This document shows, in pieces, positions 57,936 through 64,000 of a DNA stretch of 64,000 bases (positions within the stretch are counted from its first letter, which is position 1; each line of letters starts with the position of its first letter). The translations under genes were made by a program, and so were the position numbers. Origin of the DNA: Pseudomonas phenolilytica (GTDB lineage: Bacteria; Pseudomonadota; Gammaproteobacteria; Pseudomonadales; Pseudomonadaceae); assembly GCF_021432765.1 (NCBI RefSeq), contig NZ_CP058908.1, positions 1 to 64,000 on the forward strand, given 5' to 3'. The notes under the pieces are model-generated. The model made no database searches. It was not told the origin of the DNA and saw only the letters and a list, made by a program, of their open reading frames with translations.

Positions 57936-58694
57936 TCACTCTTTGGTGGCAGCATCCGCCGCACCAGCGGGAGTTTCTTCGGCCGCCGGCGCCGCGTCGT
58001 CACCCTTGATCCCGAGCAGTTCCAGCTCGAAGACCAGCACCGAGTTGGCCGGAATCAGCGGGCTCGGGCTCTGCTCGCCGTAGGCCAGCTCGCTCGGGAT
58101 GTAGAGCTTGTACTTCTCGCCCACGTGCATCAGCTGCAGACCTTCGACCCAACCCGGAATCACGCCGCCGACCGGCAGATCGATCGGGCTGCCACGCTTG
58201 ATCGAGCTATCGAACACAGTGCCGTCGGTCAGGCTGCCCTCGTAATGCACGGTGACGATGTCGTCGGCCGTCGGCTGCGCACCCTCGGCAGCCTTGATCA
58301 CTTCGTACTGCAAGCCGGACTCGGTGGTCTTCACGCCTTCGCGCTTGGCGTTTTCCTCGAGGAATTTCTTACCGGACTCGACTGCCTTGGCGTTCATTTC
58401 AGCCATGCGCTCTTCCGAACGCTTCTGCAGGAAGGCAAACGCCTCCATCAGCTGCTCGTCGGTCAGCTTCTGCTCCTGCTTGCCGATCGCATCTTCGATG
58501 CCCTGCGCCACTGCCTGCGAGTCGAGATCATCCATCCCCTCCTGCGCCAGGCTCTTGCCCATATTCAGGCCGATCCCGTAGGACGCCTTCTGCGCAGGAG
58601 TTTCCAGCTTGACACTGGTCTGCGAGTCGCAGCCGGCCAATACCAGGCCAACCAGGGCGACCGCTGATGCCAAACGATGATGTCTCAGTCTCAT
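57936..58694 (-). CDS. FKBP-type peptidyl-prolyl isomerase lipoprotein
   Basis: 252 residues. The lipobox VLAGC gives Cys22. An N-terminal dimerisation domain (about 30-125) is followed by an FKBP domain (about 135-225: VTVHYEGSLTDGTVFDSSIKRG, LPVGGVIPGWVEGLQLMHVGEKYKLYIPSELAYG). An Ala-rich tail follows. FkpA/Mip-like periplasmic folding factor. Confidence 0.93.
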   Translation of the reverse strand: MRLRHHRLASAVALVGLVLAGCDSQTSVKLETPAQKASYGIGLNMGKSLAQEGMDDLDSQAVAQGIEDAIGKQEQKLTDEQLMEAFAFLQKRSEERMAEMNAKAVESGKKFLEENAKREGVKTTESGLQYEVIKAAEGAQPTADDIVTVHYEGSLTDGTVFDSSIKRGSPIDLPVGGVIPGWVEGLQLMHVGEKYKLYIPSELAYGEQSPSPLIPANSVLVFELELLGIKGDDAAPAAEETPAGAADAATKE

Positions 58695-58883
58695 GCTGTT
58701 TCCTTTTTACTCTGGCAGGGACAGGCCCCGAAAAGACGTCGAGCTTAGCAGGCGCGCGCAAACACTGGCTACCGCGCACCCTGGCCGGGATAGTAAAGAG
58801 AGTGCAAAGAGAGACGCGGGCATCAGCATCGATGCAGAAGAGATCACGGCGGCGGGCTGTGCTCGCTGAGCAAACGGCGGACA

Positions 58884-58912
58884 TAAAAAAAGCGGCCATC
58901 AAGGCCGCTTCT
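58884..58912. terminator. Terminator between the tRNA-Asp/Val cluster and FKBP leader
   Basis: AAAAAAAGCGGCC-ATCAA-GGCCGCTTCTTT: the stem has a strong T-run on the minus strand, ending tRNA-Val/tRNA-Asp transcription. Confidence 0.8.
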
Positions 58913-58953
58913 TTCGATGCTTCCGGGCGTTCAGTGGACCCATGAAGCGAATA

Positions 58954-59030
58954 TGGCGCAGCGGACGGGACTCGAACCCGCGACCCCCGGCGTGACAGGC
59001 CGGTATTCTAACCGACTGAACTACCGCTGC
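58954..59030 (-). tRNA. tRNA-Asp (GTC anticodon)
   Basis: 77 nt with encoded CCA. The GCAGCGG acceptor and CTGTCAC anticodon loop (GTC) are visible. Confidence 0.95.
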
Positions 59031-59043
59031 GCTTAACCTCGAG

Positions 59044-59119
59044 TGGTGGGTGATGACGGGATCGAACCGCCGACCCTCTGCTTGTAAGGCAGATGCTCTC
59101 CCGGCTGAGCTAATCACCC
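59044..59119 (-). tRNA. tRNA-Val (TAC anticodon)
   Basis: 76 nt with encoded CCA. The GGGTGAT acceptor and CTTACAA anticodon loop (TAC) are visible. Only 13 bases separate it from tRNA-Asp, so they are cotranscribed. Confidence 0.95.
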
Positions 59120-59330
59120 TTTGCTCTCGAAGTGGGGCGCATTCTAGAGAGGCATCCGAGCCTTGGCAAGCCCCTTATGAAAAAAAAATTGCAGGCGTTC
59201 CAAAGACTTAGGAAAAGCCTGGGTTTGCTGCCGTAATTCCCTTTTGTACAGGCCGGGCCGACCGACAGGGTTGGCCTGTGATCCGCGGGGAGGAATAATG
59301 CGCGCTTTGCTTTCGGAGAATCACCCTGCC

Positions 59331-60251
59331 ATGTGGTTTCGCAACCTGCTCGTCTACCGTCTCACCCAGAATGTTCCTTTCGATCCCGAGACACTCGAAA
59401 CCGCACTCGCCGCCAAGCCTGCCCGCCCCTGCGCCAGCCAGGAACTGAGTACCTATGGCTTCGTCGCGCCGTTCGGCAAGGGCGAGGATGCCCCGCTGGT
59501 GCATGCCAGCCAGGGTTTCCTGCTGATCGCCACGCGCAAGGAGGAACGCATCCTGCCGGGCAGCGTGGTCAAGGACGCGCTGAAGGAGAAGATCGACGAA
59601 ATCGAGGCCGAGCAGATGCGCAAGGTCTACAAGAAGGAGCGCGACCAGATAAAGGACGAGATCATCCAGGCCTTCCTGCCGCGCGCCTTCATCCGCAAGT
59701 CCGGCACCTTCGCGGCGATCGACGCCGAGCGCGGCTTGATTCTGGTGAACTCCGCGAGCCCGAAGAAGGCCGAGGACCTGCTGTCGACCCTGCGCGAAGC
59801 CATCGGCTCACTGCCGGTGCGACCGCTGACGGTGAAGATCGCGCCCAGCGCCACGCTTACCGAATGGGTCAAAGCGCAGAAGGCGGCCGATGACTTCTTC
59901 GTGCTCGACGAATGCGAGCTGCGCGATACCCACGAGGACGGCGGCACGGTGCGCTGCAAGCGTCAGGACCTCACCAGCGACGAGATCCAGCAGCATCTGG
60001 AGGCCGGCAAGCAGGTAACCCAGCTGGCGCTGGCCTGGCAGGACAAGCTGTCCTTCGTGCTCGACGACAAGACGGTGATCAAACGCCTGCGCTTCGAGGA
60101 ACTGCTGCAGGATCAGGCCGAACAGGATGGCGGCGACGACGCCCTGGCCCAGCAGGACGCCAGCTTCCTGCTGATGATGATGACCTTCCGCGAGTTCCTC
60201 CCGGCACTGTTCGAGGCACTCGGCGGCGAAGAGATTCCGCAGGGCATCTGA
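59331..60251 (+). CDS. rdgC: Recombination-associated protein RdgC
   Basis: 306 residues from [11 protein letters not shown], the standard family start. A ring-shaped DNA-binding dimer that limits RecA. An in-frame ATG at 59298 has a better site (GGGGAGGAATA) and would add 11 residues; the conserved start was preferred, but the longer form is possible. Divergent from the tRNA-Val/Asp cluster. Confidence 0.94.
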   Translation: MWFRNLLVYRLTQNVPFDPETLETALAAKPARPCASQELSTYGFVAPFGKGEDAPLVHASQGFLLIATRKEERILPGSVVKDALKEKIDEIEAEQMRKVYKKERDQIKDEIIQAFLPRAFIRKSGTFAAIDAERGLILVNSASPKKAEDLLSTLREAIGSLPVRPLTVKIAPSATLTEWVKAQKAADDFFVLDECELRDTHEDGGTVRCKRQDLTSDEIQQHLEAGKQVTQLALAWQDKLSFVLDDKTVIKRLRFEELLQDQAEQDGGDDALAQQDASFLLMMMTFREFLPALFEALGGEEIPQGI

Positions 60252-60305
60252 ACCGCCCCGCGCGGGCGCGGCTCCGCTGGCCGACAGCGGCAGTTCCCGC
60301 CCGCG

Positions 60306-61667
60306 CTAGCCCCGACGCACACGCAAGCGCAGCGCCAACGCGCCACCCCGGCGCGTGCCCAGCAGCCAAAGCAGAAACCGCTCGATGAATTCCGGCACCG
60401 ACAGGAACAGCGCGCCGGTCACCGCGAGGCTCAGCAGCGAAACGACGAGAAACAGCTGCGGAATCGTCAGTTGCAACAGCACCAGCAGCACGATGGCCAC
60501 CAGCGCCGACGCGACCATGAACAGCGCATTGAGGATGTTGTTCGCCGCCACCACCCGAGAGCGCTCGTGAGCCACGCTGCGCGACTGGATCAGCGCATAC
60601 AGCGGCACGATGTACAGCCCGCCGAACATGCCCAGCCCGAGAATGTCCGCCAGGATCAGCCAGGCCAGCGGCTCGTCCAACAGCGTCAGCCAATCCTGCG
60701 TGCCAGCGACCGCCGGAAACGCCGCCGCGTGCCACCACAGCAATAATCCGCACAGGCTCAGACCCAGCGCGCCGAAGGGCACCAGGCCAAGCTCGACGTG
60801 ATGCCGCGACAGCCGCTCGCACAACAGCGAACCCAGCGCGATGCCCACCGAAAACAGCGTGAGGATCAGCGTCACCACGCTTTCGTCACCGTGCAGCAGC
60901 TCCTTGGCGAACGCCGGAATCTGCGTCAGATAGGTCGCGCCGAGGAACCAGAACCAGGAATTGCCGAGCATGGCGTGCGAAACCGCGCGCTGCTGGCCGA
61001 GCCCCAGACGCATCACCCGCCATGACTGGCGCAGCACGTTCCAGTCGAGCTTCAACTGCGGCAGCGCCGCCGCGGTCCGCGGAATGCCGAGGCTGGCGAG
61101 ATAGCCCGCCAGCGCCAGGGCCACCACACTGAACGACACCAGAGCGACGTAATGCTCGTTGGCCATCAGCAGCCCGGCGCAGAGCGTGCCGCCGAGAATC
61201 GCCAGAAAGGTACCCATCTCCACCAGGGCGTTGCCGCCCACCAGCTCGTCGTCATCGAGCTGCTGCGGCAGGATCGAGTACTTCACCGGACCGAACAGCG
61301 CCGACTGCGTGCCCATGCAGAACAGCACCAGCAGCAGCAACGGCAGATTGCCCAGCAGCAGGCCGCAGGCGCCGGCGAGCATGATCGGAATCTCGGCGAA
61401 CTTGATGCGGCGAATCAGCCAGGCCTTCTCGAACTTCTCGCCGAACTGCCCGCCCAGCGCGGAGAACAGAAAGAACGGCAGGATGAACAGCAACGCGCAG
61501 AGATTGACCAGCAGGCTCTTGTCCGCGCCGCCGGCGAGGCGGAACAGAATCGCCAGAACCAGCGCCTGCTTGAACACGTTGTCGTTGAACGCACCGAGCA
61601 GCTGCGTCAGGAAGAACGGCAGGAAACGCCGCTTGCCGAGCAGGGTAAATTGCGAATGCATGCTCAT
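60306..61667 (-). CDS. MFS transporter, LplT-like
   Basis: 453 residues, about twelve transmembrane helices. It starts MSMHSQFTLLGKRRFLPFFLTQLLGAFNDNVFKQALV, the pattern of lysophospholipid transporters that often precede or are fused to acyltransferases. GTQSALFGPVKYSILPQ is another family marker. No acyltransferase domain is attached. It probably moves lysophospholipids across the inner membrane. Confidence 0.85.
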   Translation of the reverse strand: MSMHSQFTLLGKRRFLPFFLTQLLGAFNDNVFKQALVLAILFRLAGGADKSLLVNLCALLFILPFFLFSALGGQFGEKFEKAWLIRRIKFAEIPIMLAGACGLLLGNLPLLLLVLFCMGTQSALFGPVKYSILPQQLDDDELVGGNALVEMGTFLAILGGTLCAGLLMANEHYVALVSFSVVALALAGYLASLGIPRTAAALPQLKLDWNVLRQSWRVMRLGLGQQRAVSHAMLGNSWFWFLGATYLTQIPAFAKELLHGDESVVTLILTLFSVGIALGSLLCERLSRHHVELGLVPFGALGLSLCGLLLWWHAAAFPAVAGTQDWLTLLDEPLAWLILADILGLGMFGGLYIVPLYALIQSRSVAHERSRVVAANNILNALFMVASALVAIVLLVLLQLTIPQLFLVVSLLSLAVTGALFLSVPEFIERFLLWLLGTRRGGALALRLRVRRG

Positions 61668-61674
61668 CGTCGGC

Positions 61675-62001
61675 TCACAGGGTCAGCTGGCCGAAAGCCC
61701 AGCGCAGCAGGAAGAAGCACAGTAGCCCGCCGGCGATGGTCGCCAGCAGGTTGCGCGTCAGCACCGCAACCGCGATCGCCAGCACGCCGGCCAGCAGGTA
61801 GGCGTTGCGCCAGTGCAACGCCCACTCGCCTTCGGGCAGCAGCATGCCGGGCACGACGATGGCCGTCAGCACCGCCACCGGCACATAGTGCAGCCCCTGC
61901 TCCACCAGCCGTGGGAAACGCAGGTTCGGCCAGGCGAAGAAGGCATAGCGCGTCAGGAAGGTGATGGCGAGCATGCCGAAGATGAGCAGCCAGGTATTCA
62001 T
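61675..62001 (-). CDS. azlD: AzlD family branched-chain amino acid exporter subunit
   Basis: 108 residues, four hydrophobic helices, from the ATG at 62001 ([22 protein letters not shown]). It overlaps azlC by four bases (ATGA). The small partner in AzlCD export of branched-chain amino acids. Confidence 0.9.
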   Translation of the reverse strand: MNTWLLIFGMLAITFLTRYAFFAWPNLRFPRLVEQGLHYVPVAVLTAIVVPGMLLPEGEWALHWRNAYLLAGVLAIAVAVLTRNLLATIAGGLLCFFLLRWAFGQLTL

Positions 62002-62714
62002 AGTTCCCCCCGAGCACGCGCGGCCGCTTCGGCGCGCTGCTCCAGCCAGACGCCGACGACGATGCCCGCCAGCGCGGCGGCGATCAGGCCGAGCTTGTAC
62101 GGCAGCTCCCAGGTCAGCAGCGCGACGATGCCGGCGCACACTGCCGAGGCCACTTGCGGGCGGGTGGTCATCATCGGCACAGCGATGCCGATGAAGGTAG
62201 CGATCATCGCGAAATCCAGCCCCCAGCTCGCCACATCCGGCACCGCCTGGCCGAACAGCACGCCGACCAGGGTCGACAGCTGCCAGTTGATGAACATCGT
62301 CAGCGCCGCGCCGAGGAAGAACCAGTGCTTGTGCGGCGAGGCATCGTCGCGGGCATAGCGCTGCTGCACCACGGCGAACGCCTCATCGGTCAGCAGGAAG
62401 GCCAGCGGCGCGCGCCAGCGGCCCGACAGGTGGCGTACGAACGGCTGCAGTGCCGCGCTGTAGAGTGCATGGCGTAGGTTGACCACGAAGGTGGTCAGCA
62501 ACACCACCGCCGCGCCCACGCCGCCGCTGATCAGGGTCACGGCGATGAACTGTGCCGAGCCGGCGAACACCAGCGCCGACATGCCGAGCGTCTGCCAGAA
62601 CGACAGGCCCGCGGCGATGGACAGGGTGCCGAAGATGATGCCGAAGGGGATCGCACCGAGCACCAGCGGCAGGATATCGCGACAACCGTGGAGGAACTCT
62701 TGCGAACGCGACAT
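61998..62714 (-). CDS. azlC: AzlC family branched-chain amino acid exporter subunit
   Basis: 238 residues from the ATG at 62714 ([29 protein letters not shown]). The AzlC signature [13 protein letters not shown] and [12 protein letters not shown] are present. The large membrane subunit. Coupled to azlD. Confidence 0.93.
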   Translation of the reverse strand: MSRSQEFLHGCRDILPLVLGAIPFGIIFGTLSIAAGLSFWQTLGMSALVFAGSAQFIAVTLISGGVGAAVVLLTTFVVNLRHALYSAALQPFVRHLSGRWRAPLAFLLTDEAFAVVQQRYARDDASPHKHWFFLGAALTMFINWQLSTLVGVLFGQAVPDVASWGLDFAMIATFIGIAVPMMTTRPQVASAVCAGIVALLTWELPYKLGLIAAALAGIVVGVWLEQRAEAAARARGEL

Positions 62715-62890
62715 CGAATCATCCTGACGATGACAAGGCACAACGACTGCAGCGACGCTGCGCCGGTCGGGCGAGCGTAACGGACAGTCGGGACAGTTGA
62801 ATGACCGGAGCGACGGCCCGGCAAAGGACGAACCTTACCGCAAAGTCCGCCGCAGGGGCGACGGCCTGCACGCGCCACGCGGAAGGCAAA

Positions 62891-63451
62891 TCAGCCGGCT
62901 GTCATTTGCGCCTTGAGCGCCGGCCATTCCTGATCGGTGATGCTGTACAGCACCGTGTCGTCGAGCCGGCCGTCGGCTAGCCGCCGATGATTGCGCAGCA
63001 GCCCTTCGCGCTGCGCGCCGAGCTTCTCGATGGCACGCTGCGAGCGCAGGTTGCGCGCGGCCGTCTTCAGTTGCAGGCGTACCAGCTGCCAGTCCTCGAA
63101 CGCGTGACGCAGCAGCAGCGCCTTGACCGAAGCATTCAGGCCGCTACCGTGCTCGGCACGGTCGAGCCAGGTCCAGCCGAGTTCGGCGGCCGGCAGGCTG
63201 GGCATGAAGTCGGCGAAGCGGGTGGTGCCGACAATGCGTTCGGCCAGCCGCACGGTGAACACCACGGCGCGCTCCTCGCGCTGCTCGGCCAGCGCGAGGC
63301 GATACCAATCCGGGCGCAACGGCCCGTTCATGTAAATCAGCTCGTCGCGATTCGCTTCGGCCAGCGACACCAGCTGTGGGATGTCGGCTTCAACCATCGG
63401 CTCCAGGCGCAAGGCTCCGCGTTGGAGCATGAGCGGACGCGGCGTGAACAT
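62891..63451 (-). CDS. GNAT family N-acetyltransferase
   Basis: 186 residues, RimJ/RimL-type: LEPMVEADIPQLVSLAEANRDE, then GWTWLDRAEHGSGLNASVKALLLRHAFEDWQLVRLQLKTAARNLRSQRAIEKLGAQREGLLR in outline, with the acetyl-CoA region around residues 100-115. Substrate unknown. No operon partner. The 279 bases between it and 63731 contain nothing I can support. Confidence 0.88.
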   Translation of the reverse strand: MFTPRPLMLQRGALRLEPMVEADIPQLVSLAEANRDELIYMNGPLRPDWYRLALAEQREERAVVFTVRLAERIVGTTRFADFMPSLPAAELGWTWLDRAEHGSGLNASVKALLLRHAFEDWQLVRLQLKTAARNLRSQRAIEKLGAQREGLLRNHRRLADGRLDDTVLYSITDQEWPALKAQMTAG

Positions 63452-63730
63452 GCATGATCTCCCGGTAGTGGACAGGCTGGTCGATGCCAGCCAGATTCAG
63501 ACAGCGACGCGACGCCAAGTGCACCACGCAGAGCCGCCGGCGATGCTGCCGCCAGGGCCGTGCCAACCCCATGCGACCTTGGTCGCACGCTGCGACACGG
63601 GCTGCACGAATGCTGCGAAACTGCGCCGATTCATCATACTGACAACCCGGCAGCCCCCGGTCTTGAGCGTTCGGCACGATTGCCGTCGCCGCCCCGCTGG
63701 CCTGTCGCTACTTCATCGTTCGGAGCTGGC

Positions 63731-64000
63731 ATGACCCTGTCTGGCGGGCTGATCGCACTGGTCGCCCTCATCTACATGACCATTCTGTTCGCCATCGCCT
63801 TCTACGGCGATCGCAAGCGCGAGTCGTCGATGTCGCCGCGTCTGCGCGCCTGGGTCTACAGCCTCTCGCTGGCGGTGTACTGCACCAGCTGGACCTTCTT
63901 TGGCGCAGTCGGCCAGGCCGCCGAGCAGCTGTGGGCGTTTCTGCCGATCTACCTGGGCCCGATCCTGCTGCTGCTGTTCGCCCCTCACGTGATCCAGAAG
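63731..64000 (+). CDS. Solute-symporter-type sensor histidine kinase, N-terminal part
   Basis: The first 90 residues only, cut by the window edge. Hydrophobic helices MTLSGGLIALVALIYMTILFAIAFYGD and LRAWVYSLSLAVYCTSWTFFGAVGQAAEQLWAFLPIYLGPILLLLF match the sodium/solute symporter-like sensor domain of CbrA-type or related hybrid kinases. The TSWTFFGAVGQA motif is characteristic. Which kinase it is cannot be told from this part. Confidence 0.75.
   Translation, partial: MTLSGGLIALVALIYMTILFAIAFYGDRKRESSMSPRLRAWVYSLSLAVYCTSWTFFGAVGQAAEQLWAFLPIYLGPILLLLFAPHVIQK

Overview
The window looks like chromosome from a Pseudomonas of the P. stutzeri (Stutzerimonas) type. Three things point there: high-GC codon use, Pseudomonas-specific genes (amrZ, rsmA between lysC and tRNA-Ser/Arg, the napEDABC order), and a trehalose/glycogen operon next to a prophage-like island. 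The species call is inference from gene content.

Layout. (1) 1-4099, minus strand: treZ, malQ and treY, the maltooligosyl-trehalose pathway. They overlap as an operon but are broken by about 18 reading-frame changes, which is either poor sequence or recent decay. (2) About 4.4-16.77 kb: a mobile element abutting the 3' end of tRNA-Arg(CCT). It carries a thermonuclease, a lipoprotein, an RsmF-type CsrA homologue, SOS-controlled umuDC, a divergent SRAP (YedK/HMCES) gene, many small ORFs, a coiled-coil protein, a tape measure protein, an S49 peptidase, a gpZ-like tail protein, a 270-bp nested inverted repeat, a DUF4224 protein and an excisionase-like protein. No terminase, portal, capsid, repressor or integrase is visible. 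(3) 16.8-30.2 kb: core genes. They include a small secreted protein behind a predicted sigma54 promoter, amrZ, mgtE (frameshifted in a homopolymer), a DUF4124 gene with a nonsense codon, tRNAs, rsmA, lysC, alaS, ycgN, ycgL-rnd and sseA. (4) 30.3-43.2 kb: fadL, a glutathione peroxidase, small exported proteins, DUF445, a three-gene ABC importer, HIT, MOSC, ttcA, a DnaJ-domain gene, two Yip1 paralogues and a SprT-like gene. (5) 43.4-47.6 kb: napEDABC, periplasmic nitrate reductase. (6) 47.7-64 kb: dienelactone hydrolase, a META lipoprotein, dinB, a thioesterase, a duplicated tRNA-Glu/tRNA-Ala cluster beside gltX, uvrB, an aromatic/aspartate aminotransferase, tRNA-Asn, VanZ, an FKBP lipoprotein, tRNA-Asp/Val, rdgC, an LplT-like MFS gene, azlCD, GNAT and the start of a solute-symporter-type sensor kinase.

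The most distinctive region is the element at 4.4-16.77 kb. It has a tail-only gene set and a large palindrome that could be a packaging or replication signal. It also carries its own SOS-inducible mutagenesis/abasic-site module and an RsmF-like RNA-binding regulator. It may be a decayed prophage or a satellite-like element dependent on a helper phage; the sequence alone does not decide.
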